DNA from: an uncultured Chthonomonas sp. | GTDB taxonomy: Bacteria; Armatimonadota; Chthonomonadetes; Chthonomonadales; CAJBBX01 | Assembly (NCBI GenBank): GCA_903951425.1 | Contig: CAJBBX010000013.1 | Location: 1-64,000 of the forward strand | Direction: 5' to 3' | DNA length: 64,000 nt | In this document: one piece after another, positions 27,351-35,359 of the stretch | Position numbering within the stretch: the first letter of the stretch is position 1 | Layout: each line of letters begins with the position of its first letter | Position numbers and translations under genes: made by a program | Notes under the pieces: model-generated | What the model saw: only the letters and a program-made list of their open reading frames with translations | Told to the model about the DNA's origin: nothing | Database searches by the model: none

Positions 27351-28403
27351 TCATCTCCTCACGCCGACGGCCAGCAGACGGCAGATGTGGCCGGGGTAGC
27401 CGACCGTGCATCGGGACAGCAGTTCGGCGTCGAGGCGGGCGAGGGCGGGCTCCAGCGTGCTTCGGGTCGCGGCGTCTCCGGCCGGGTTGGCCGCCCAAAG
27501 CCACCAGACCGCCCGGTCCAGGTCGTCCATCGTCGTCACTGTGGCCGGAGGGGCAGCGGCGGCCTTGAGGCGGGCGTAGATCTCCGTGTTCCGCTTCGAC
27601 GGCGGGAGCCAGGCGATGGCCATGAGGTTCGCCATGTGGTCGGGGTACCACTTGGTCAGGCCCTCGGAGACTGCGCCGTTGGGCATGACGCCGACACGGT
27701 AGCCGCCCATCGGCTCATTCCACAGGTCGCGGTCGATGGCCTTCAGGATGCCGCTCCGTAGCTCGGCTGCCTCCTTCGCCAGGGCCGCATCGGGGATCGC
27801 GGGCGCCGTCGCGGCCAGCGCCTGCAGGCCTCGGGCGACCTCCACGTTGTCCATGCAGTACATCCACTCCCACTTCGGATGTGCCCGGGTCAGGCCGCGG
27901 GGATCGAGCGTCAGCCGGATGGCGGCCAGCGCGCGGCGGAGGTACGGCGCACGGGCCTTCAGCCACACCGGATCACGCCGGGCGATGTGCAGGGCCGCGA
28001 CCAGCTCCATGTAGGTCGAGGCGTACGAGTCGGTAGAATCGTACTTGCCCGTGGATGCCCATGCCTGCGGGCTGCCGTCGTAGTCGTAGACCGTGCCGTC
28101 GGCGTTCATATGGGCCTCGTACCAGCCGGCCCACCGTCGCGCAGCGTTCAGGTATCGGGCGTCGCGCGTGACGCGGTAGGCGTCGGCCAGGCCGATGGCC
28201 GCCCCGTTGGCGAAGTAGGGCACCACCGCGTTGGTAGCGGCGGAGGCGGGAGACATGGCCAACGCGCCGTCGGGCGTCTGATGCAGCAGGATCTGGTCGG
28301 CCGCGCGCCGTAGGCCCGCCTTCATCTCGGCGTCCGTGGCGGCAGGCGGGCCCGCGAGGGGTACGGAGCAGAGCAGGGCGGGAGCGAGCAGTAAGGGTAA
28401 CAT
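27351..28403 (-). CDS. Secreted alpha/alpha-toroid (six-hairpin glycosidase-like) protein
   Basis: 350 residues from ATG 28403, chosen because it begins with a signal peptide (MLPLLLAPALLCSVPLAGPPAA); the open frame extends further upstream without protein character. Repeated helix pairs of the type AATNAVVPYFANGAAIGLADAYRVT, RRWAGWYEAHMNADGTVYDY and ASTYMELVAALHIA recall six-hairpin glycosidases and related polysaccharide lyases. An aromatic/acidic cluster (WEWMYCMDNVEVARGL) could line the cleft. Exported to the periplasm or outside. No family-specific catalytic motif was recognised, so substrate is unknown. It has its own promoter at 28453-28481. Confidence 0.6.
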   Translation of the reverse strand: MLPLLLAPALLCSVPLAGPPAATDAEMKAGLRRAADQILLHQTPDGALAMSPASAATNAVVPYFANGAAIGLADAYRVTRDARYLNAARRWAGWYEAHMNADGTVYDYDGSPQAWASTGKYDSTDSYASTYMELVAALHIARRDPVWLKARAPYLRRALAAIRLTLDPRGLTRAHPKWEWMYCMDNVEVARGLQALAATAPAIPDAALAKEAAELRSGILKAIDRDLWNEPMGGYRVGVMPNGAVSEGLTKWYPDHMANLMAIAWLPPSKRNTEIYARLKAAAAPPATVTTMDDLDRAVWWLWAANPAGDAATRSTLEPALARLDAELLSRCTVGYPGHICRLLAVGVRR

Positions 28404-28452
28404 GCGTTTGGCGCCTCCATGGCGGGCCGGCGCCGTCGGGCGTCGATGGGTG

Positions 28453-28481
28453 AGTGTAGCCGCGGACCGGACGCGTGTCAA
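28453..28481 (-). promoter_or_regulatory. Near-consensus sigma70 promoter for the toroid-protein gene
   Basis: On the minus strand TTGACA (28481-28476), a 17-base spacer and TACACT (28458-28453). The -35 is perfect and the -10 has the key T, A and T positions. Transcription would start near 28446, about 43 nt before the ATG at 28403. The same hexamer pair with the same spacing occurs at 41675-41703. Confidence 0.8.
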
Positions 28482-28518
28482 TCTTGGGCGGCCGATGGGC
28501 GTGGCCGCGGAGGTGGGT

Positions 28519-31500
28519 ATGGGCGTGTTGCGCTTGGGTTGGATGGGGCTGATCCTGTTGGCGGTGCAGTCCGTAGGGGCTCTCGGGGCCGGCTCGGTCG
28601 GCGCCGGGCTGGTCGCCGTCGATCCCCCGGGCCGTCTGGTAGCGGCCACGGCCTGGGTCGCCGATGGGCCGGCACAGGACGCCGGTGCGGGCGGTCGCGC
28701 CACCTTCCGGTTCTCCGCACAGGACCCCGGCCCCGACCTAGACCTGGGCTTCAACGACTACCTCCAGCTTCGCGCATCGGCGCCCGTCGGCAGCGTGGGC
28801 GGCATCCGGATCACCTACCGCACCGGGCCCGCGATAGGGCTTGGCCCGCGGTCATTCGAGGTCTCGGCGTCGCGGGTGCGGCGTGACGGCGGGATGCACG
28901 CCTACCGGTTCGACCTCGGCCTGGAGGTCCTCTGGCGAGACCGCCTGCGCGGACTGAGTGTGGAGGCGCCCGCCGGAAGCCGCATCGATACCATGGAGGT
29001 GGGCGACCTGCCCGGCGACGTCCTGGCGGTGAACGAGGACCTGAACATCTTCGTCGGCGACGACCAGCACAAGGCCGAGACGCGGGCAAACCTGAGCAAG
29101 ATGGAGTCCAAGCACTTCGTCTTCTGGTGGTCGCCCATGAGCCTGGTCTCCGATAAGGGCTTCGACGCCGCCATCATGCCCCGCCGCGCGCTACGGATGG
29201 CCGAGGAGTGCCTCCAGGTCTACTGCAAGCTGGCTGGATACCGGGAGCCCTTCGTGAACCCCACCGCCAAGGAGCCGCAGAGGCGCTGCAAGGTGAACAT
29301 CACCTCGTGGTACGGCGGCACGTGGATGGGAGGGCAGAACGGCTGGACCTACTTCAACATCCCTGGCTGGGGCCTGCGCGACGAGGGCTGGGGCAACCCG
29401 GTGCCGCACGAGCTGGCGCACGCCGTGCAGGGGTTGCAGCCAGGGTTCCTCAACGGGGCCTTCTGGGAGTCCCACGCCAACTACCTGCGCGAGTTGCGCA
29501 ACCGCCACTACCGGGCGATCCTGCCCGGCTACCGCACATCGCTGGAGCGGGGCATCCTGAGCCAGAGCTGCGTCCTGCAGGACCACCAGCGCTTCATCTA
29601 CGCCGACTTCCGCATGCACATGGCGCTGGATGAGCTGGGCGACACGGTCGGCCTCGGCCCGCACCCGGCCACGCGCCTCTGGACCGATGGTCCCAAAGAG
29701 ATGAGTGCGTGGGGTAAGGTGGCACGCCTGCTGCCGAAGGGCCGCTCGGTGAAGGAGGTGGCCTGCCTGGCCCTGCGCCGGTTCGCCATGCTCGACTTCG
29801 CCGACGGTGCCGCCTACCGCGCCGCCCTGCGCGGCTCCGGCCGGTCGGCCGAGGAGTATGACCGCGCCGTCGGGTCGGAGCTGGAGCCCGTGGCCGGTCG
29901 GCGGGGTTGGTGGCGCGTGCCTCAGGGCCGTGCGCCCATGCGCTATGCCTTCATGATGCACCCGCTCAAGGCCGCCTCGCGCAGGGTCACGGTGGAGGTC
30001 TGCGGCCTCGACACGCCCGGCAAGGGCGAGGACTGGCGCTGGTCGCTGGTGGCCTGCGCGCCCGGCGGGCGTCCGCGCTACAGCCAGCCATGGGCGCCGG
30101 GCGCGCACAGCTTCGCGCTGAAGCCCGGCGAGACGCAAGTGGCCCTGGTCGTGGTGGCCACGCCGGCCCTGGTCGACGCATCGCCCGCCGGCTTCCAGGA
30201 TCGCTTCCCGCTGGACCGCCATCCGGCCTTCCTCCGCTACCCCTACGAGGTCCGCCTTACCGGGGCGAGCCCGGCGCCGCTCGGCCGATCGTGGCCCCTG
30301 CCCGCCGGACGCAGGCATCCCAACGGGGGCGGCTTCGTGGCGGCCACGGCGCAGGTCGATCCCGGCGCCACCGTGGCGGCGGGCGCGCGCGTGCTGGGCT
30401 CGGCACGTGTGTTGGGGGCCGCGCGGGTGCTGGGCCGTGCGGTGGTCTGTGACGAGGCCACCGTGCGCGACCAGGCCGTGGTGGCCGACGACGCCTGGGT
30501 CACCGGCTCCTCCGTGGTCCGCGACCGCGCCCGCATCGCCGACCGAGCCACGCTTAAGGGGAAGTGCGACCTCTCCGGCGACGCCCGCGTGCAGGGGCAC
30601 GCCGCGCTGACCAACGTGACCATGACCGATCTGGCGATCGCCCGCGGCAACGCCACGCCGTGGGACTGCCGCGTCACGGGCCATGCCATCCTGGACTTCG
30701 ACTACTCCATGCCGTTCCCGCTCTCCGACGGCGTCCACTTCAACCACGTGCCCTGGGGCGGCTGGTTCGAGGCCTACTGGGCGCAGACGCTACGCAAGCC
30801 GCGAGGGCTGGTGGCGTCGTATCGCATAGAGCAGCCCGACGGCGCCGTCTGCTGGGACGAGTTCGGCGCGCTGGAAGCCGTGCTGGTCGGAGTTCCGAAG
30901 TGCGCCGCCGATCCCCAGCGCCGCGGCCGCGCCCTGACGCTGAACGGCCGCGACCAGTGGATGGAACTGGACCGCGCGGTTTGCGACGGACAGGCGCTCA
31001 CCTTCTCGCTCTGGTTTGCGTCGCAGACCGGCGGTCCGCTGGTGCATCTGGGCCGCTCCGGCGGACCCACGCTGGCGCTGGAGGCCGATGGCAGCACGGG
31101 CGCGCTGAGACTCCGGCGGGGTCGACAGGGCGTGCTGCTGCAGGCTGCGCCAGCGGGCCAGGCCGGCCAGTGGCGCCATGTGGCCGTCAGCCTGGACGGC
31201 GCCCTGGCCCGCCTCTTCGTCGATGGCCGCCCGGTCGGTGTGGCCGCCTGTGCGCTGCAGCCTGACGACCTCGTGGCCCCTACCGACGGCTCCTCTGCCT
31301 CGCTGAACCTGGTGGGCCGCGACGGCGCGGGGAGGCTCTTCGCAGGCTCCGTGGCCGACGTGCGCTTCTTCAACACGGCGCTCAACGGCGAGGAGGTCGA
31401 GGCCGACCGGCTTCGGAGCGGCGACCTGCTGGGGCGGTTCCTCGCGAAGGCCCGGCGCTTCGACGGCTCGGCCGACGACGAGACGGGCATCCGCAACGGT

Positions 31501-31929
31501 ATGGCGCGGACGCTGGCGGTCTGGGTGAAGGACGGCGAGGGGTCGGTCATCGACGCACGTGACGAGCGCGACGGCGGCCTGCACGGCGCAGGTCTCACGC
31601 TCCGGGCGGGGCAGGTCGTGGCGCGGCTGGACGGCGTGGGCGAGTGGGCTACCAGTGTTGCCGTGGAGGCTGGCGCGTGGCGGCACCTGGCGCTGGCCTT
31701 TGATGGACGCACGGCCCGCCTCTTCGTTGACGGCGCACAAGCCGCCCAGCGCGCCTATCGCTCCGAGGCGGGCCGCCTCTCGCCCAAGAACTACCGCATC
31801 GCCGGCTCTCGGAGCAGCGAGGAGGCCGCCGGGCACACCACCTTCCGGGGCGAACTGCGCGACGTGCGCATCTACGACCGCGCACTGGGCGCACCGGAGG
31901 TGGCCGCGGCGGCCCATCCGGCGCAGTAG
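28519..31929 (+). CDS. Giant secreted fusion: DUF6055-type metallopeptidase-like, left-handed beta-helix and LamG domains
   Basis: 1136 residues from ATG 28519 (ggaggtggg upstream; the frame is open to 28336). A signal peptide is followed by a beta-rich domain (about 35-165), then a metallopeptidase-like domain with VPHELAHAVQ (H297-E-x-x-H301) and the downstream E317 in FWESHANYL, as in gluzincin/DUF6055 proteins. Residues about 605-700 are hexapeptide-type beta-helix repeats (ARVLGSARVLGAARVLG). Two concanavalin-like/LamG domains follow (about 808-920 and 978-1124, both with the GxWRHxAxxxDGxxARLFVDG pattern). Probably an extracellular enzyme that binds glycans or matrix. Peptidase activity is an inference from the zinc motif alone. 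Its start is only 116 nt from the divergent toroid gene. Confidence 0.75.
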   Translation: MGVLRLGWMGLILLAVQSVGALGAGSVGAGLVAVDPPGRLVAATAWVADGPAQDAGAGGRATFRFSAQDPGPDLDLGFNDYLQLRASAPVGSVGGIRITYRTGPAIGLGPRSFEVSASRVRRDGGMHAYRFDLGLEVLWRDRLRGLSVEAPAGSRIDTMEVGDLPGDVLAVNEDLNIFVGDDQHKAETRANLSKMESKHFVFWWSPMSLVSDKGFDAAIMPRRALRMAEECLQVYCKLAGYREPFVNPTAKEPQRRCKVNITSWYGGTWMGGQNGWTYFNIPGWGLRDEGWGNPVPHELAHAVQGLQPGFLNGAFWESHANYLRELRNRHYRAILPGYRTSLERGILSQSCVLQDHQRFIYADFRMHMALDELGDTVGLGPHPATRLWTDGPKEMSAWGKVARLLPKGRSVKEVACLALRRFAMLDFADGAAYRAALRGSGRSAEEYDRAVGSELEPVAGRRGWWRVPQGRAPMRYAFMMHPLKAASRRVTVEVCGLDTPGKGEDWRWSLVACAPGGRPRYSQPWAPGAHSFALKPGETQVALVVVATPALVDASPAGFQDRFPLDRHPAFLRYPYEVRLTGASPAPLGRSWPLPAGRRHPNGGGFVAATAQVDPGATVAAGARVLGSARVLGAARVLGRAVVCDEATVRDQAVVADDAWVTGSSVVRDRARIADRATLKGKCDLSGDARVQGHAALTNVTMTDLAIARGNATPWDCRVTGHAILDFDYSMPFPLSDGVHFNHVPWGGWFEAYWAQTLRKPRGLVASYRIEQPDGAVCWDEFGALEAVLVGVPKCAADPQRRGRALTLNGRDQWMELDRAVCDGQALTFSLWFASQTGGPLVHLGRSGGPTLALEADGSTGALRLRRGRQGVLLQAAPAGQAGQWRHVAVSLDGALARLFVDGRPVGVAACALQPDDLVAPTDGSSASLNLVGRDGAGRLFAGSVADVRFFNTALNGEEVEADRLRSGDLLGRFLAKARRFDGSADDETGIRNGMARTLAVWVKDGEGSVIDARDERDGGLHGAGLTLRAGQVVARLDGVGEWATSVAVEAGAWRHLALAFDGRTARLFVDGAQAAQRAYRSEAGRLSPKNYRIAGSRSSEEAAGHTTFRGELRDVRIYDRALGAPEVAAAAHPAQ

Positions 31930-31980
31930 CGGCGCGGGCGTGCGTATGGCATCCCATCATCGCCGCATCTGGAGGTACGC

Positions 31981-32448
31981 ATGCCCGAGCGCCCATCGGC
32001 CGAAGAGATACGGAAGTGGCATCGGTGGTTCGCCGTCGAGTGCAACAACGTGGCCTGGACCCTTGCCGAGCGACCCGACCGCTCCGAGGCCGAGGACACG
32101 GAGATGCTCTCGGTCGCGCACGCCTCGCTGCACCACTGGCGGCAGGTGGGCACGGAGGAGAACGCAGCGTTGGGCGAGATGCTGGTGGCGCAGGTCTACG
32201 CCCTGCTCGGGCATGGCGCCCCCGCCATGCGCTACGCGGTCCGCATGTTCGACTGGGTGACCGCGAATCGGCGCCCCGCCTGGGAGGTCGCCTTCGCCCA
32301 TGCCGTGCTGGCCAACGCCGCCCGCGCCGCCGGCAAGAGAGCGCTCTATGCCGAGCGCTACCGGAGCGCCGCGGAACTCGGAGCCGGGCTGAAGCCCGAG
32401 GACAAGGCGATCTTCGGCGCCACCTTCCGCCTCATCCCGCCCCCGTAG
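31981..32448 (+). CDS. Conserved hypothetical protein
   Basis: 155 residues with ggaggtac before the ATG. An alpha-helical cytoplasmic protein without signal peptide or known catalytic motif. The start, FAVECNNVAWTLAERPDRSE, followed by EMLSVAHASLHHWRQVGT and LLGHGAPAMRYAVRMFDWV, looks like a small conserved family that I have seen without assigned function in several phyla; helix pairs recall tetratricopeptide-like packing. It is separated by 51 nt from the fusion-protein gene and could be co-transcribed. Confidence 0.65.
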   Translation: MPERPSAEEIRKWHRWFAVECNNVAWTLAERPDRSEAEDTEMLSVAHASLHHWRQVGTEENAALGEMLVAQVYALLGHGAPAMRYAVRMFDWVTANRRPAWEVAFAHAVLANAARAAGKRALYAERYRSAAELGAGLKPEDKAIFGATFRLIPPP

Positions 32449-32523
32449 GGCCGCACGGGAACGCCAGGGTCAGCCGCGGCTCGGCTCGACGTCGGCCCGG
32501 ACCAGGTCCCTCCGCCCGGCACG

Positions 32524-33473
32524 TCAGCCCACTCGCTGCGGGTTATCTGGTTGATCGGGCAGTCGGTCGGCGACGCGCTGGACCTCCTCGGAGTACCCGG
32601 CGGCCCGGACCAGGTTCACCGTATCGCCGCCGCCCGGCTGCGCGGGGCGAACAAGGGTTGCTGCCGGATCGGCCGGGTTGGCGGCGGCCCGGACGAGGCG
32701 CGCGGCGTCGGGGTGGCGGCTCGCGAAGCGGCGCATGTCGGGTAGCGACTCGCGTGCGAGGTCGCGGACCTGGATGACGTTGGCCGAAAGCGGCATCGCC
32801 GTCGCCATGCCCTCGATGGCGTGCAGGACGCGGGCGTCCTCGATGCGGTGGAGAGGCGGAGGGTCTCCAGGATGAACTGGAGGTGTTCTTCCGGGTTCTC
32901 TATCTGGGTAAGCACCACCAGTGCGTTGAGGTGGTCATCAGACAACGCCCCAGCTATGTCACGTGAGACCATCGGGAGCAGTTCGGACATCCGTCGGAGG
33001 AGCTGCGCCCTGAGTTTCGGTTTGGACACTATGGGGTCGACTGCCTTGCCTGACGGCTGTACGAAGTGCTCGGATCTCGGTGTGCCTGCAAGCGCCACAG
33101 CCAAGGGCCCGACCGACAGAGGATGACCTGATGCGGCCAACTGCGCGGCGCAGCGCCTCGAGCGGAACCGCGCAGTGAAGTGGACACTCCAGGAGCAAAT
33201 GCCACCTGCGATGACGAGGTTCCCTACTATACGCAGCGCCTCTACCAGTGTGTGCGACTGGGGCGCCCGCCCGTGCGACACTTCCGTGGTGGCAGGGCCA
33301 AGCAGGAGCATGGTGGACGGGAACAGATTGGCTACCACCATCGCCCATCGCCCAGACGTCCAGCTCCGCCGAAACGTCTCGATAAGGGCGGTGACGTTGG
33401 CCGCCTCTGCTTCGGCGTCCGGAGTATCGGCGCCGGTCTGATCCGTGAGACGTCTTCGATACCAGTTCAGCAT
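32524..33473 (-). pseudogene. Frameshifted two-TM HEAT-like protein
   Basis: The 5' part (33473 to about 32855) encodes residues with two membrane helices (RWAMVVANLFPSTMLLLG; VEALRIVGNLVIAGGICSW) and then a helical region ending NPEEHLQFILETLRL. The coherent continuation, HRIEDARVLHAIEGMATAM through DLARESLPDMRRF, lies in another frame down to the stop at 32524. The switch is between about 32850 and 32862. Together they read like the HEAT-like conserved membrane proteins common in environmental phyla (ILxxLxxxxDARVLxxIEx and LARESLPxMRRF). Either a true pseudogene or a one-base sequence error. Function unknown. Confidence 0.6.
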
Positions 33474-33516
33474 GGCCGTGTGGACCGGTGTGGCGTGACC
33501 TCAGTGTGCGCCGGCC

Positions 33517-34335
33517 TCACTTCACCGCCCCGGCCGTTAACCCCTTCACGAACCGCTGCTGCATGGCAAGGTAGAGCAGCGTCACCGGCGCCGAGAGCAC
33601 CACCACGCCGGCGAAGATCGTGTTCCAGTTCTTCACGTACTTGTCGGAGAGGAACCGCCAGAGCTGCACGAACGCCAGGTCGCCTCGGCTGGCGCCCATG
33701 ATGATGAAGGCCTGCATGAAGTCGTTCCAGATCCAGAGGCCCCAGAAGATCACCACTGTCACGGTGCAGGGCGAGAGGAGCGGGAAGACCACCTGCCAGA
33801 AGGTCCGCAGCGGGCTGCAGCCGTCGATGGCGGCCGCCTCCTCGATCTCCTTCGGGATGGTCGCCATGAAGCCGCTGTAGATGAAGATGCAGAGCGGCAG
33901 GCCCCAGGAGATGTAGTGAAGCCAGAGCGCGAAGTAGCTGAACTCGATGCCGAGCATGCGGAAGAGCTTCAGCAGCGGCACCATGATGATCTGGAACGGC
34001 ACCGTGATGCCCGCCAGGAAGAAGACGCGCAGGATCGGCCCGGTCCGCGTCGTGCGCCGGGTGATGGAGTAGGCCGCCATGGGCGCCACGGCCACCAGCC
34101 CGCCGATCACCGCCACGCACATGGCCAGGCTGTTCAGCATGGGGCCGGCGATCCGAACCCCGGTGAAGAGGTAGGCGTAGTTCTCCAGGTTGAGCGATCG
34201 GGGCAGGGCCAGCGGCGCCTGAATGATCTCCGGCAGCGTCTTGAACGAGTTGAGCAGGGCCAGCGCGCAGGGTGAGACGAACGCCAGCCCGCTCACCAGC
34301 ATCGCGATCTCCAGCATGGGTAGCCGCCGCTTCAC
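33517..34335 (-). CDS. CUT1-family sugar ABC transporter permease (MalG-like)
   Basis: 272 residues from GTG 34335, which overlaps the stop of the upstream permease by 4 nt. Six membrane helices, the PRSLNLENYAYLF segment before helix 2 and the EAA loop EEAAAIDGCSPLRTFWQV followed by VFPLL (about residues 165-187) mark a MalG/LacG-type inner-membrane subunit that docks the ATPase. It forms a heterodimer with the next entry to import a di- or oligosaccharide, unknown which. No solute-binding protein or MsmK/UgpC-type ATPase is encoded nearby, so those subunits must come from elsewhere. Confidence 0.92.
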   Translation of the reverse strand: MKRRLPMLEIAMLVSGLAFVSPCALALLNSFKTLPEIIQAPLALPRSLNLENYAYLFTGVRIAGPMLNSLAMCVAVIGGLVAVAPMAAYSITRRTTRTGPILRVFFLAGITVPFQIIMVPLLKLFRMLGIEFSYFALWLHYISWGLPLCIFIYSGFMATIPKEIEEAAAIDGCSPLRTFWQVVFPLLSPCTVTVVIFWGLWIWNDFMQAFIIMGASRGDLAFVQLWRFLSDKYVKNWNTIFAGVVVLSAPVTLLYLAMQQRFVKGLTAGAVK

Positions 34336-35219
34336 AGGTTCACCTGCCTTCGCCGGAGCAGCGCCACCTGTAGGCCCGCCACCACCACCAGCGCCGCGAA
34401 GGCGACGAACGAGATGGCGGCCGCATAGCCCTGCCGGTTGTTCAGCACGCCCAGCCAGTAGATGTGGTAGCCGATGGTGAAGGTCCGGTACCCGGGCCCG
34501 CCCTGCGTGGTCACCACGATCTGCGGGAAGAGATTGATGCCCGTGATGAGGGCCAGCACGGAGTTGGTCGTCAGCGTGGGCATCAGCATGGGCAACTGGA
34601 TGCGTCGGAACACGGTGAGCGGGCCCGCGCCGTCCATGTGCGCCGCCTCGTAGAGGTCCGACGGGATGGTCTGCAGGTTGGCCAGGTAGAGCGTGGTGAA
34701 GAAGCCCAGCCCGCTCCACGCCACCAGCGCGAAGACGAACCAGGGTGTCAGGGCCGGGTCGCCCATCCAGTCCTGCGCCCAGTGGCCCAGGCCGAGCGCC
34801 CGTAGCGCCCCGTTGATGGCCCCCTCGCGGTAGTTGGCCAGGTACTGGAAGAGTAGCGCGCTCACCAGGATGCTCAGCACGTAGGGATAGAAGAAGAGCC
34901 CTCGGATGAGCCCCTTCATGCTCCGCAGCCGGTCCAGCAGCACGGCCAGGGCCAGCGAGGCGAAGGTGAAGAAGACCAGAATGAGGCCCGTCTCGAAGAG
35001 CGTGAACCGGGCCGCGGAGAAGAAGCGCTGGTCGCCGGCGATCTCCCGGAAGTTGGCCAGGCCCACGAAGCCGGGCGTGGAGTTCCAGCCGGTCCAGTCC
35101 GTCAGGCTGTAGGCGAACCCCATGAGGGCGGGCAACGCAATGAAGCCGCCGTAGAGCAACACGGCAGGCCCGGTGAAGACGAGTGTGGCGCACACATCTG
35201 AGAATCGTCGGCGCTTCAT
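34332..35219 (-). CDS. CUT1-family sugar ABC transporter permease (MalF-like)
   Basis: 295 residues from ATG 35219, where the product begins MKRRRFSDVCATLVFTGPA; the frame runs on to 35417 without protein character. About six helices, the YSLTDWTGWNSTPGFVGLANF segment typical of MalF/UgpA-type subunits, and the EAA loop YEAAHMDGAGPLTVFRRI followed by QLPML. It pairs with the MalG-like gene by a 4-nt overlap. The divergent gene at 35360 codes for a glycosidase-like enzyme, which suggests a sugar-release and uptake locus. Confidence 0.92.
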   Translation of the reverse strand: MKRRRFSDVCATLVFTGPAVLLYGGFIALPALMGFAYSLTDWTGWNSTPGFVGLANFREIAGDQRFFSAARFTLFETGLILVFFTFASLALAVLLDRLRSMKGLIRGLFFYPYVLSILVSALLFQYLANYREGAINGALRALGLGHWAQDWMGDPALTPWFVFALVAWSGLGFFTTLYLANLQTIPSDLYEAAHMDGAGPLTVFRRIQLPMLMPTLTTNSVLALITGINLFPQIVVTTQGGPGYRTFTIGYHIYWLGVLNNRQGYAAAISFVAFAALVVVAGLQVALLRRRQVNL

Positions 35220-35359
35220 GCTCCCGCTGCCCCCCGGTCCGCCGCCTGGCGCACCGTGGCCTTCCGCCGCGATTCTACCCGGCTGCACGACGCTCGCGCC
35301 CGTACGGTATGCTTGCGTAGAGAAGCGCCGGGGAGGCTCTCCGGCCAGGGGGTGCGAAC

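Noticed and set aside
29191..30747. Minus-strand frame of 518 codons
   Set aside because: Antisense to the large fusion protein, which has a signal peptide and conserved motifs on the + strand.
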